64,000 nt of DNA, taken from an uncultured Atopobiaceae bacterium. Its GTDB lineage: Bacteria; Actinomycetota; Coriobacteriia; Coriobacteriales; Atopobiaceae. Shown here piece by piece: positions 16,297 through 24,479 of this stretch. A program made the translations under genes and the position numbers. The notes under the pieces are model-generated. The model saw nothing but the letters and a program-made list of their open reading frames with translations, did not search any database and was not told where the DNA came from. Position 1 is the stretch's first letter, and every line of letters starts with the position of its first letter. The stretch is from assembly GCA_947625405.1 (NCBI GenBank), contig CANQOF010000004.1:62001-126000 (forward strand), written 5' to 3'.

Positions 16297-17463
16297 ATGG
16301 AAGGCGCCGCGGGGGCAAAGGGAGCGTCGCCACTTCGCCAGGCGATCTCCGTATCCGGAAATCGCTGCGTGATCCTCGCCTCGTCGGGCATTCGCGAGCG
16401 CGCGGGCTCGGAGCTCGCGTCGGCGGTGGGCAAGCCCCGCTTGGCAGCCCTCCTCGTGGAAGAGGGCACCTCCGCCGAGCGCGCCGAGGAGATCCGCCGA
16501 CTCCTCTCAAGCAGCGGCTTTCGCACCTTCGACGTCGCGATTCCCGCGGGATGGGCGGCGCTTTCCCTCGAGGCGGCGCTCGATGTGGCCGACGAGCTCG
16601 CGGGACGCGGTCTCACGCCCGACGACGGCATCGTGGCCATCGGCGGCATGGAGGCGCTCTCGCTCGCGTCCTGGGTGGCGGGAAACTGGGGAGGCAAGGC
16701 GTCCTGCCTTGGCCTTCCCACCACGCTCGAGGCCTGTATCCTCGCCTCGGGCACCCCTCACAACCTCTCGGCGGCGGGCACGAGGGGGATCGTCCACTGC
16801 CCGCCCGCGTTTTCCTCGCTTCTCGCGGATCCCGAGCTCGTCACCGAGGGCGAAGGCGAGAGATCGCGCCAAAACGCCTACGCGCTCATGGTGCAGTCCG
16901 CCTTCGTGGAATCGCCAAAGGCCTTCGATCTCGTGATTTCGAGCTCGGAGACCGTCGCTCCCGATGACACGATGGGCCTTCTCTCGCAAGCGCTCGAAAC
17001 CGCGCGCGCACGCGGAAGGCTCGCCTCCTCGACGCTCGCGAGCGCGCGTCGTTCGCTCGAGATGGGGCTTCCCCTCGCGCGGGCGCTCGCCTCCCGTCTC
17101 GGCGAGGAGTATCCCTTCGGTTCCTACCTCGCGGAGGGCCTTCGCTTCGAGGCGCGGCTCGCGTGGCAGCTCTCCGGCCTTGATCCCGACGTGGTCTTCG
17201 CGCTCGACGCGCTCCTCGCGAGGTTTGGGCTCGAGGAGGTATCCTGCGCGCTCACGCCCGACGAGCTCCTGCGCGCGATGAAGGACGAGACCGCCAAGCT
17301 CACGAATCGTCGGATGTTCATCTTGCCGCGCGCGGTGGGCCGGGCCCTGCCCGAGCCGGTGGATGACGACGTCCTCATTCAGCATCTCACGGCCTTCTGC
17401 AAGGCGCGCAAACCGAAGCGCCCCTCGCGCGAGGCCGTCGTCCCCGTACGCGAATCCGAATAG
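16297..17463 (+). CDS. 3-dehydroquinate synthase (AroB)-like protein lacking active-site residues
   Basis: A 388-residue protein that can be aligned by eye with AroB. IVAIGGMEALSLASWVAG sits where AroB has GGGVVGDLAGFVA, LGLPTTLEACI where it has PTTLLAQVD, and GSYLAEGLRFEARLA where it has HGEAVAIGM. The metal-ligand histidines of AroB and the SSVGGKTG block are missing, so dehydroquinate synthesis is unlikely. The ATG at 16297 has GAGGAGG upstream; the longer frame to 16144 does not. In many Gram-positive bacteria aroB precedes pepP and efp, as here, so this looks like a diverged descendant with an unknown role. Confidence 0.7.
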   Translation: MEGAAGAKGASPLRQAISVSGNRCVILASSGIRERAGSELASAVGKPRLAALLVEEGTSAERAEEIRRLLSSSGFRTFDVAIPAGWAALSLEAALDVADELAGRGLTPDDGIVAIGGMEALSLASWVAGNWGGKASCLGLPTTLEACILASGTPHNLSAAGTRGIVHCPPAFSSLLADPELVTEGEGERSRQNAYALMVQSAFVESPKAFDLVISSSETVAPDDTMGLLSQALETARARGRLASSTLASARRSLEMGLPLARALASRLGEEYPFGSYLAEGLRFEARLAWQLSGLDPDVVFALDALLARFGLEEVSCALTPDELLRAMKDETAKLTNRRMFILPRAVGRALPEPVDDDVLIQHLTAFCKARKPKRPSREAVVPVRESE

Positions 17464-17474
17464 AGGAGAATTCC

Positions 17475-18596
17475 ATGCCCGAAGACACCCCACGCCGCAT
17501 CGCCGCCCTTCGCGAGCTCATGGAGGTGCGCGGCTATGACGCCTGCGTCATCCGCGACCTCGCGACCATCCGTTGGCTCACGGGCGCGGCGAACGTCCTC
17601 GACGACGAGCGATCCCACACGATCTACGTCGATGGCGAGGGTCTCTGGCTCCACACGGATTCGCGCTACGACGAGGCGTTCAAGGAGCACATCGTCGATC
17701 CCGACGCGTGGCGGATCGATCGCGAGAACGTGGGACATCCCGCATGGACGGCCCAGCGCATCCTCCACGGACGCGCGCGCACGGTGGCCGTGGAAGACAC
17801 CCTCGAGCTGGGATTCTTCGACGAGCTCGTCCATGAGGTGGATAAGGCGAGCATCGCCTGCCTCTGGCCGCGCCTCCACGGCGACGAGCAGGGCCTCCGC
17901 ATGGTGAAGGACGAGGGGGAGCTCGAGCTCCTTCGCGAGGCCCAGGCCATCACCGACGCGGCGTTCGACCACATGGTCGGCTTCATCAAGCCCGGGATGA
18001 CGGAGCTCGAGATCCGCGCGGAGCTCGAGCACTACATGCTCGCGCATGGCGCCGATACGCTCTCCTTCGGCTCGATCGTCGCCTGCGGCCCCAACGCGGC
18101 GAACCCCCATGCGAAGCCCGGCGAGCGCACGGCGAAGAAGGGCGAGCTCGTGCTCATGGACTACGGTGCGGGCGTGAAGGGCTACCACGCCGACATGACC
18201 CGCACGGTCGCGCTCGGCGAGCCTCCCGCCGAGGTGCGCGAGGCGTACGCCGTCGTGCAACGCGCGCACGAGGACGCCGCGCGCGCCGTCAAGCCCGACG
18301 TGAACGGCAAGGACGTCCACAACGTCGCAAAGGCCGTGATCGAGGACGCGGGTCTCGGCGCCTACTTCAACCACGGCCTTGGCCATGGCGTGGGCGTGGA
18401 GATCCACGAGGAGCCGTCCTTCAGCCCTCGCTGGGATAAGCCCGTGCCCGCGGGTTCGGTGGTCACGATCGAGCCCGGCGTCTATCTCCCCGGCAAGTTC
18501 GGCATCCGCCTCGAGGACACCGGCGTCGTCACCGAGCGCGGCTTCGAGCCCTTCGCAACCTCGCCCCACGACCTCGTGGTGATCGACTGCGACTAG
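17475..18596 (+). CDS. Xaa-Pro aminopeptidase / prolidase, M24B family
   Basis: A 373-residue metallopeptidase that releases residues before proline. The N-terminal creatinase-like domain (1-130) is followed by the pita-bread catalytic domain. All five dinuclear metal ligands can be found: D in LMDYGAG, D in HADMTRT, H in HGLGHGVG, E in TIEPGVYL and E in RLEDTG. SD GAGGAG lies 8 bases before the ATG. It lies between the AroB-like gene and efp in the common pepP-efp neighbourhood. Confidence 0.92.
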   Translation: MPEDTPRRIAALRELMEVRGYDACVIRDLATIRWLTGAANVLDDERSHTIYVDGEGLWLHTDSRYDEAFKEHIVDPDAWRIDRENVGHPAWTAQRILHGRARTVAVEDTLELGFFDELVHEVDKASIACLWPRLHGDEQGLRMVKDEGELELLREAQAITDAAFDHMVGFIKPGMTELEIRAELEHYMLAHGADTLSFGSIVACGPNAANPHAKPGERTAKKGELVLMDYGAGVKGYHADMTRTVALGEPPAEVREAYAVVQRAHEDAARAVKPDVNGKDVHNVAKAVIEDAGLGAYFNHGLGHGVGVEIHEEPSFSPRWDKPVPAGSVVTIEPGVYLPGKFGIRLEDTGVVTERGFEPFATSPHDLVVIDCD

Positions 18597-18643
18597 CGCG
18601 AGCCCCGCGCGCACGCCCTCCATCGCATCATGGCATTGCGCGC

Positions 18644-18649
18644 TAGACT
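18644..18649 (+). promoter_or_regulatory. Candidate -10 box TAGACT before the EIIA gene
   Basis: TAGACT lies 48 bases upstream of the next ATG in a 101-base gap; the same hexamer occurs at 57355. A -35 box is not evident. Confidence 0.3.
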
Positions 18650-18697
18650 GGGAGGAGAGCGGAGATCCTTCTCGCTCGAAACCCCGGGAGGTGGCAG

Positions 18698-19102
18698 ATG
18701 GTCGGCATTGTCTTGGTGAGTCACGGTGGCGTGGCGCAATCCATGCTCGATTCCGCGGTGATGGTCCTCGGACCCCAACGCAACGTGGCGTGTGCGATGC
18801 TCGCGCCCGACATGGGTCCGGACGATTTCCGCGAGAGGCTCCAAGCCGCGGTCGACGGCCTCGAGGAATCCGACGAGGTGCTCTTCCTCGTGGACCTTTG
18901 GGGCGGGACGCCGTTCAACAAAGTGAGCGAGCTCGTGGGGGAGCGCGAGGGTTGGGTGGCCGTGACCGGGCTCAACCTCCCGATGCTCATCGTGGCCTAC
19001 ACTGAGCGCCACACCAAGGAAACGTCAGCGGAGATCGCGCGCGAAGTGGCCGACCAGGGTCGCAAAGGCGTGCGCATCAAGCCCACCGACCTCGACGCAT
19101 AG
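18698..19102 (+). CDS. PTS EIIA component, mannose/fructose/sorbose family
   Basis: A 134-residue single-domain EIIA(Man). The phosphorylatable His is His9 in IVLVSHGGVAQSM, and VDLWGGTPFN is the other family signature. SD GGGAGGTG precedes the ATG. It stands alone, without EIIB, EIIC or EIID genes, and ends in the basic RKGVRIKPTDLDA. It could supply phosphate to a transporter encoded elsewhere or act as a regulator. It does not look like DhaM because no extra domains are fused. Confidence 0.88.
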   Translation: MVGIVLVSHGGVAQSMLDSAVMVLGPQRNVACAMLAPDMGPDDFRERLQAAVDGLEESDEVLFLVDLWGGTPFNKVSELVGEREGWVAVTGLNLPMLIVAYTERHTKETSAEIAREVADQGRKGVRIKPTDLDA

Positions 19103-19139
19103 CTAATCCTCGGGCACGCGCGCGCCGCGTTGCGTGCCC

Positions 19140-19145
19140 TATACT
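19140..19145 (+). promoter_or_regulatory. Candidate -10 box TATACT for efp
   Basis: TATACT, one mismatch from consensus, lies in the 116-base gap upstream of efp and 73 bases before its GTG. No convincing -35 box is seen. Confidence 0.4.
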
Positions 19146-19218
19146 CTTCTCGTTCAAGTGCAGGCACCGGCCGGCGCCGGGTACGTCACGCGAGCGCCGA
19201 CTTTCGAAAGGACGGATC

Positions 19219-19782
19219 GTGGCCACCATCTCCACCGCAGATTTCCGCAACGGCATGGGCCTTCTCATCAAGGATAAGCCCGCCGTGCTCGTCGAGTTCC
19301 AGCATGTGAAGCCCGGCAAGGGCGGAGCGTTCGTGCGCTACAAGGTGCGAGATCTCCAAAGTGGCCGCGTGGTGGACTACACAGTGAACGCCGGTACGAA
19401 GTTCGAGAGCGTGAATCTCACGACGCGCGAATACCAATACCTCTACAACGACGGCCAGGACTACTACTTCATGGACAACGAGACCTACGAGCAGCTCCCC
19501 CTCTCCGTGGACTACATCGGCGACAACGCGAAGTGGCTGCTCGAGAACGACGTCGTGCAGATCCAATACGCCGACGACCAAATCATCGGCGTAACCCCGC
19601 CCATGTTCATCGAGGCGGAAGTCACCGAGACCGATCCCGGCCTCAAGGGCGACACCGTCTCCGGCGGCACGAAGCCCGCCACCATCTCCACCGGCGCGGT
19701 CGTGCAGGTGCCGCTCTATCTCAACGTGGGCGAGCGCATCAAGGTCGATACACGCGACGGCAAGTTCGTCTCTCGGGTATAG
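19219..19782 (+). CDS. efp: Translation elongation factor P
   Basis: EF-P of 187 residues, which relieves ribosome stalling at polyproline. The three-barrel layout is complete. The tip loop reads HVKPGKGGAFVR, with the Lys at the position modified in many bacteria; no modification enzyme gene (epmA, earP) is adjacent. The C-terminal barrel GERIKVDTRDGKFVSRV is standard. The GTG at 19219 follows GAAAGGA. Confidence 0.97.
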   Translation: MATISTADFRNGMGLLIKDKPAVLVEFQHVKPGKGGAFVRYKVRDLQSGRVVDYTVNAGTKFESVNLTTREYQYLYNDGQDYYFMDNETYEQLPLSVDYIGDNAKWLLENDVVQIQYADDQIIGVTPPMFIEAEVTETDPGLKGDTVSGGTKPATISTGAVVQVPLYLNVGERIKVDTRDGKFVSRV

Positions 19783-19812
19783 ATCCAGCGAGTTTCCAAG
19801 GGAAGGATTGCC

Positions 19813-20172
19813 ATGAGCGATTCGGTCACCGTCTCGGGCGTGACGATTTCCACGAACGTGATCGCCACCCTCGTCACCACCGCCGCGGAGCGCGTCGAGG
19901 GCGTTGCCTACGTGAACGGCCACAACGTGGCCACGAATCTCCTCTCCATCATCACCTCGAAGCCGACGGTGGAGAAGGACACGGTGACGGCCGAGGTGGT
20001 GGATGGGAAGCTCGAGGTCACGCTGCCCATCGCCGTCTTCTTCGGCTACCCCTTCACGCAGCTCGCCCAGCAGGTGCGCGAGGACGTCGCGGAGATCCTC
20101 GAGAGCCAAGCCGGCGTCGAGGTGGGTGCGGTGAACGTGGCCATCGACGAGCTCGTCTTTCCCAAGGCCTAA
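19813..20172 (+). CDS. Asp23/Gls24 family envelope stress protein
   Basis: A 119-residue protein with the family pattern of an N-terminal VSGVTISTNVIATLVTTAAERVEGV helix and a C-terminal VNVAIDELVF strand. Such proteins associate with the membrane in staphylococci and respond to cell-wall stress. Placement between efp and nusB is common in Firmicutes and Actinobacteria. AAGGGAAGGA lies before the ATG. Confidence 0.88.
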   Translation: MSDSVTVSGVTISTNVIATLVTTAAERVEGVAYVNGHNVATNLLSIITSKPTVEKDTVTAEVVDGKLEVTLPIAVFFGYPFTQLAQQVREDVAEILESQAGVEVGAVNVAIDELVFPKA

Positions 20173-20177
20173 GGACG

Positions 20178-20693
20178 GTGCCTTCCTTCCACGGGCGGTC
20201 GCTTGACCGTCTCCAAGCGCTGCAAGTGCTCTTCCAATCGGAGGCCGCGGGGCGAAGCGTCTCGGCGGTGCTCGATGACGCGTATCTCGTGAGCGACGAG
20301 GTGGGCAGGCAAAACCTCGTCACCACGGGGCCTATCCGCCCCTACGCGCGCGAGCTTGCCCTGGGCGTGGAGGCGCATCGCGCGACGCTCGACGCGGAAA
20401 TCGCCGAACGCTCCATCAGCTGGGATTTCTCGAGGATCACGCCCGTCGACAAGAACCTCCTCCGCGTGGCCCTCTTCGAGCTCCTCTACGAAGACGACGT
20501 GGACACGGCCGTCTGCGCGGACGAGGCGGTGCGCCTCGCGAAGGCGCTCGGCGGAGAGGATTCCCATAGGTTCGTGAACGGAATCCTTGGCGCCGTCGCG
20601 AGAAGCGAGCGGGATGCGAGCCGCGTCGCCCGCGCGGAAGGCGGGGACGGGTCCGAGGATGCCCCCGGCAAGGCGAGCGAGAGCGAGGAGTGA
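20178..20693 (+). CDS. nusB: Transcription antitermination factor NusB
   Basis: All-helical RNA-binding protein of about 171 residues that joins NusE(S10) on boxA RNA. It begins VPSFHGRSLDRLQALQVLFQ from GTG 20178; other starts in this frame would run back through the Asp23 gene. Family blocks include ITPVDKNLLRVALFELLY and ADEAVRLAKALGGEDSHRFVNGILGAVAR. The tail of about 25 residues is acidic and not conserved. AAGGA is close to the GTG (2 bases), so the start is slightly uncertain. Its stop overlaps the next ATG. Confidence 0.9.
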   Translation: MPSFHGRSLDRLQALQVLFQSEAAGRSVSAVLDDAYLVSDEVGRQNLVTTGPIRPYARELALGVEAHRATLDAEIAERSISWDFSRITPVDKNLLRVALFELLYEDDVDTAVCADEAVRLAKALGGEDSHRFVNGILGAVARSERDASRVARAEGGDGSEDAPGKASESEE

Positions 20694-21004
20694 TGGCTGA
20701 GACCCGCGACGCATCCACCTACACCGACTTCGATGAGCTCATGGAGCGCCTCTCGTCCATCGTCTCGAGCGTGAGGGCGAAGGACATCACCATCGAGCAA
20801 TCCCTCGACCTCCTCGAAGAGGGGATCTCGCTCGGCCTCCGCGCGACGGACCTCGTCGAGGATCCCACGTTCACCGCCGCGGAGCGCGAGGCGCTTGCCG
20901 ACGCGCGGGGAACGGGCGACGCGGACGGCGCGCGCGTCGCCGAGCCAGAGGTGGCGGAGGTCGTGGAGGTCGTCGAGCGCGCGGACGACGAGGATCCCTC
21001 GTAG
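20693..21004 (+). CDS. xseB: Exodeoxyribonuclease VII small subunit
   Basis: A 103-residue protein whose first 60 residues match XseB: TDFDELMERLSSIVSSV, then TIEQSLDLLEEGISLGL. The rest is an acidic Glu/Val/Asp-rich tail. The ATG overlaps the nusB stop and follows GAGCGAGGAG. The catalytic subunit gene xseA, often adjacent, is not in this window. Confidence 0.85.
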   Translation: MAETRDASTYTDFDELMERLSSIVSSVRAKDITIEQSLDLLEEGISLGLRATDLVEDPTFTAAEREALADARGTGDADGARVAEPEVAEVVEVVERADDEDPS

Positions 21005-21009
21005 CGTCC

Positions 21010-21747
21010 GTGGTGCGCCTCGACGAAGAGCTCGTGCGGCAAGGCCTCGCGGCGAACGTCGACGCCGCGCGCAGGATGATCCTCGCCGGCGAGGTGTCCG
21101 GAGCCTCTGAGCGCTATAGATCTCCCGGCCAGCTCGTAGCTTCGGGCGCGCCGCTCCACGTGCGAGCGCGCAAGCGCTACGTGTCGCGAGGGGGTCTCAA
21201 GCTCGAAGGGGCACTCGCCTCCTTTGACCTCGATGTTTCCGGTTTCTCCTGCGTCGACATCGGCGCTTCGACCGGTGGCTTCACCGACTGCCTCCTGAAG
21301 GCGGGCGCCGCGCGCGTCACCGCGGTGGACGTGGCCTATGGCCAGTTCGCCTGGGCGCTTCGCGACGATCCTCGGATCGAGCTCCTCGAGCGCACGAACG
21401 CGAGGTCCCTCGCGAGGGATCCCTCGCGCAAGGGCGCCTACGACCTTTGCGTGATGGACGTCTCCTTCGCCACCGCCGCGAGCTTCGCGAGCCTCGTGGC
21501 GTATCTCCTGAAGCCCCATGGCCTTCTCCTCTGCCTCGTGAAACCGCAGTTCGAGGCTGCCCCCGCCGAGGTGGGGGAGGGCGGCGTGGTCCGCGAGGAG
21601 GAGGTGCGCCAGGAGGCGGTGAGAAGCGCGAGCCACGCCTTCTTAGCGCAGGGCCTTTCCGTGACGCGCGCGATTCCCTCGCCTGTGTTGGGCGCGAAGG
21701 GAAACCAGGAGTATCTCCTCCTCGCCACGCGCGACATGCAGGGGTGA
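21010..21747 (+). CDS. tlyA: TlyA family rRNA (cytidine-2'-O)-methyltransferase
   Basis: A 245-residue protein with an N-terminal S4 RNA-binding domain (RLDEELVRQGLAANVDAARRMILAG) and an FtsJ/RrmJ-type SAM methyltransferase domain. The SAM motif is VDIGASTGGFTDCLLKAGA, followed by the acidic VTAVDVAYGQ and the block DLCVMDVSFA. In mycobacteria TlyA methylates 16S and 23S rRNA and confers capreomycin sensitivity. Two consecutive GTG codons (21010, 21013) could start it. The order tlyA-nadK-recN is widely conserved. Confidence 0.93.
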   Translation: MVRLDEELVRQGLAANVDAARRMILAGEVSGASERYRSPGQLVASGAPLHVRARKRYVSRGGLKLEGALASFDLDVSGFSCVDIGASTGGFTDCLLKAGAARVTAVDVAYGQFAWALRDDPRIELLERTNARSLARDPSRKGAYDLCVMDVSFATAASFASLVAYLLKPHGLLLCLVKPQFEAAPAEVGEGGVVREEEVRQEAVRSASHAFLAQGLSVTRAIPSPVLGAKGNQEYLLLATRDMQG

Positions 21748-21808
21748 TCACGCCCCTTCCGAGCGCCCGTGCCCGGTTTCAGGCGCGGGGCCATCGCACG
21801 GGAGGGAG

Positions 21809-21814
21809 TAGCAT
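21809..21814 (+). promoter_or_regulatory. Candidate -10 box TAGCAT for nadK-recN
   Basis: TAGCAT lies 38 bases before the nadK GTG. Just upstream, CCCGTGC (21766-21772) and GCACGGG (21796-21802) form an inverted repeat that might end the tlyA transcript, although no T-tract follows. Confidence 0.3.
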
Positions 21815-21852
21815 AGGCGCGTGGGTCTCGAAGCTCGGGAGGTGCGGTTCGC

Positions 21853-22713
21853 GTGAAGGTCATGCTCGTCCCCAATCGCTCACGCGCCGATGCCGTGGAG
21901 GGCACCCGCGAGCTCTCGCGCTGGCTCCAATCGGAAGGCGTCGAGGTCACGGTGGCGCCCGAGCTCTCGCATGGGGAAAGGGGCCTGCCGCCCGTGGAGG
22001 ATTTCAACCTCGTCGTCTCGCTCGGAGGCGATGGCACCCTTCTCCGCGCGGCCTCCATCGTGGCGTGCTCAGAGGTGCCCATACTCGGGCTTTCCTATGG
22101 CCACCTCGGCTTTTTGACGGGCGCGGATTCCTCGCACATCCGCCAGACCGTGGGCTCCGCGCTTGCGGGCGAGCTTCACGCCTCCCGTCGCGCGACCCTT
22201 TCGGTGGACGTTTACTTCGAGGATTCGGGCCCGCTCTTCGACCTTTTCTGCCTGAACGAGATGGCGATCTCGCGTGGCGCGATGGGCGACATCGTCGAGT
22301 TCGACATCGCGGTCTCCGGCGAGCCGATCGATCGCCTGCGCGCCGACGGATTCGTGGTGGCCACCGCCACCGGGAGCACGGGCTACGCGCTCTCCGCGGG
22401 TGGCCCCATCGTCACGCCGAGCTTCACGGGCATGGTGTGCGTGCCCATCGCCCCGCACACGATCCTCGCGCGCGCCTTCCTCACCGCCGCCTCGGATGTG
22501 GTGGAGATCGCCCTCTCGCCGGAGCGCCCCGTCGAGCGCCTCGTCTTCCTCGACGGGCGGCTCGCGACGGAGGGCGCGCAGGCCTCGCGCATCATCGTGC
22601 GTCGCGGCTCGGGCGACATCATCCTGCTCTCAGAGGATACTGGAGAGTTCTACCAGTCGGTTTCCCGCGTGTTCTACGGCACGACGGGAGCGAGGGGCGA
22701 AGCGCGCAGATGA
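21853..22713 (+). CDS. nadK: NAD kinase
   Basis: ATP-NAD kinase of 286 residues that makes NADP. It has the GGDGTLLRA motif near residue 60, the NE block LNEMAISRG, and the Gly-rich ATATGSTGYALSAGGPIV substrate loop. It starts with GTG 21853 (MKVMLVPNRSR) after CGGGAGG. The final ATGA overlaps recN, so NadK and RecN are probably translated as a pair. Confidence 0.95.
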   Translation: MKVMLVPNRSRADAVEGTRELSRWLQSEGVEVTVAPELSHGERGLPPVEDFNLVVSLGGDGTLLRAASIVACSEVPILGLSYGHLGFLTGADSSHIRQTVGSALAGELHASRRATLSVDVYFEDSGPLFDLFCLNEMAISRGAMGDIVEFDIAVSGEPIDRLRADGFVVATATGSTGYALSAGGPIVTPSFTGMVCVPIAPHTILARAFLTAASDVVEIALSPERPVERLVFLDGRLATEGAQASRIIVRRGSGDIILLSEDTGEFYQSVSRVFYGTTGARGEARR

Positions 22714-24350
22714 TCGACGAGATCTCCGTGAAGAATCTCGCGCTCATCGCGAGCGCCCATCTCGCGCCGGGTGCGCATCTGAGCGTGATCACCGGCGAAA
22801 CGGGAAGCGGCAAGACGGCGCTCGTGGAGGGCCTGAAGCTCCTCGCGGGAGAGCGGGGCTCGGCCACGCAGGTGCGAGATGGCGCGGAGGCGCTCGAGGT
22901 GTCGGGCCGCGTCTTCGTGGACGACGGCTCGGAGGACGGCCACGTGATCGTGCGCTCGTTGAGCTCCTCGGGGCGGGGGCGCGTGTCGATCGACGGGGCG
23001 ATGGCCACCGTCGCCGAACTCGCCTCCGGCCTCGGGGCGACGGTCGATCTCTGCGGGCAGCACGAGCACCAGCGCTTGCTCTCGCCCGCGAACCACCTTG
23101 CGCTCGTGGACGATTTCGAGCCCTCGGCCCTCGAGGCGCCCAAGGCGGCGTGGGACGCGGCGTTTGCCGAGGCGCGAGCCGCGCAGCGCGAGCTCGCGCG
23201 TGTGAGATCCCTCGCGCGGGCCTCGAACGAGGCGCTCGACGAGGCCGCCTTCGTGCTTTCGAGGATCGACGCGGTGGCTCCCAAGGAGGGCGAGCTTGAC
23301 GAGCTGCGCGCTCGCCTTCGGGTTGCCGAGCACGCCGACGAGCTCCTCTCCTCGCTCGTGGGCGCTCGCGAGGCGCTTTCCGGCGACGAAGGGGCGATCG
23401 ACGCCCTCTCGCTTGCCATCTCGGCGCTGAGAGACCAGCAAGCGCATGATCCCGCGCTGAGGGAAGCCGCCGACTCGCTCGAAAACGCCCTCTTCGAAGC
23501 GGAGGACGTGGCGGCGACGCTGCGCGACCGCGCGGATGCCGTGGAAATCGATCCCGAGGAGCTCGAGCGCCTCCGCGAGCGCCAGGCGGCGCTCCAAGGC
23601 CTCGTGCGCACCTACGGCCCCTCGCTCGAAGACGTGATCGAGCGCAGGGAGAAGGCGGCGGCGCTCGTGGAGGCCTCGAGGGATTCCTCGGCGCTCCTCG
23701 CAAAGGCGCGCGAGCGCGTGCGAAGTGCCGAGGCCGTGCTCCAGAAGGCGGCCGACGAGCTCGACGAAGCGCGGCAGGCGCTGGCCACGCGCTTTGCCGG
23801 GGCGGTGAATGCCCAGCTCGAGAGCTTGGAGATGAAGGGCGCGGAAGTGCTCGTGACCCTCAACCGGCTCGAACGGAGGCGCTGGAGCGCGCAGGGTCCC
23901 TCCACGGCCGAGCTCCTCTACCGCGCAAACCAGAACGTGCGTCCGCGCCCGCTTGCGAAGGTGGCTTCCGGCGGTGAGGTTTCGCGCGTGATGCTCGCCA
24001 TCAAGGTGGTGGAGGATGCGCGCGCAGCGGCTGAGACGATCGTCTTCGACGAGGTGGACGCGGGGGTGGGCGGCCACGCGGCGCGCTCGCTCGCGCGGGT
24101 GATCCAAACCCTCGCGAAGGATCGCCAGGTGATCTGCGTCACGCACCTCGCGCAGGTGGCGGCCCTCGCCGAGCGCCATTACGTCGTCGCGAAGGAGCAG
24201 GCCGACGCGGCGGGCATCCCCGAGACGCGCCTCGTGGAGGTGGTGGGCGAGGAGCGCGAGGCGGAGATCGCCCGCATGCTCGCCGGCTCCACCACCGAGG
24301 CCTCTCTCGCCCACGCGCGCGAGCTGTTGGGCGAGTCCGAGGCGCGCTAA
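22710..24350 (+). CDS. recN: DNA repair protein RecN
   Basis: SMC-like ATPase of 546 residues acting early in double-strand break repair. Walker A ITGETGSGKT is near residue 32, followed by two long Ala/Glu/Arg-rich coiled-coil arms around a central region. The signature VASGGEVSRVMLAIK, Walker B TIVFDEVDAGVGG and the switch VTHLAQVAALAERHYVV follow. ATG 22710 overlaps the nadK stop. No obvious LexA box was recognised upstream. Confidence 0.96.
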   Translation: MIDEISVKNLALIASAHLAPGAHLSVITGETGSGKTALVEGLKLLAGERGSATQVRDGAEALEVSGRVFVDDGSEDGHVIVRSLSSSGRGRVSIDGAMATVAELASGLGATVDLCGQHEHQRLLSPANHLALVDDFEPSALEAPKAAWDAAFAEARAAQRELARVRSLARASNEALDEAAFVLSRIDAVAPKEGELDELRARLRVAEHADELLSSLVGAREALSGDEGAIDALSLAISALRDQQAHDPALREAADSLENALFEAEDVAATLRDRADAVEIDPEELERLRERQAALQGLVRTYGPSLEDVIERREKAAALVEASRDSSALLAKARERVRSAEAVLQKAADELDEARQALATRFAGAVNAQLESLEMKGAEVLVTLNRLERRRWSAQGPSTAELLYRANQNVRPRPLAKVASGGEVSRVMLAIKVVEDARAAAETIVFDEVDAGVGGHAARSLARVIQTLAKDRQVICVTHLAQVAALAERHYVVAKEQADAAGIPETRLVEVVGEEREAEIARMLAGSTTEASLAHARELLGESEAR

Positions 24351-24430
24351 CCCGAGGGCCTCGCGTTGATGGTGGTCGTGTGCAGACGCGCGACGGCGGA
24401 ATTGCGAGCGTGGCAGCGCAGGGCGCTTGG

Positions 24431-24436
24431 TACACT
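24431..24436 (+). promoter_or_regulatory. Extended -10 promoter for pyrG
   Basis: TACACT is preceded by TGG in the TGN position (TGGTACACT), an extended -10 element, 43 bases before the pyrG ATG. It sits in a 129-base gap after recN. The recN-pyrG gap shows no CTP-sensing initiation tract like the GGGC start of Bacillus pyrG. Confidence 0.5.
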
Positions 24437-24479
24437 GTAAACCCGTGCATGACCCCACATCGATGAGCGGAGGCACGGG

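Noticed and set aside
21447-22709. Upstream extension of the recN frame through tlyA and nadK
   Set aside because: The translation is Arg/Gly/Pro-rich noise; RecN begins naturally at ATG 22710 with MIDEISVKNLALIA, overlapping the nadK stop.
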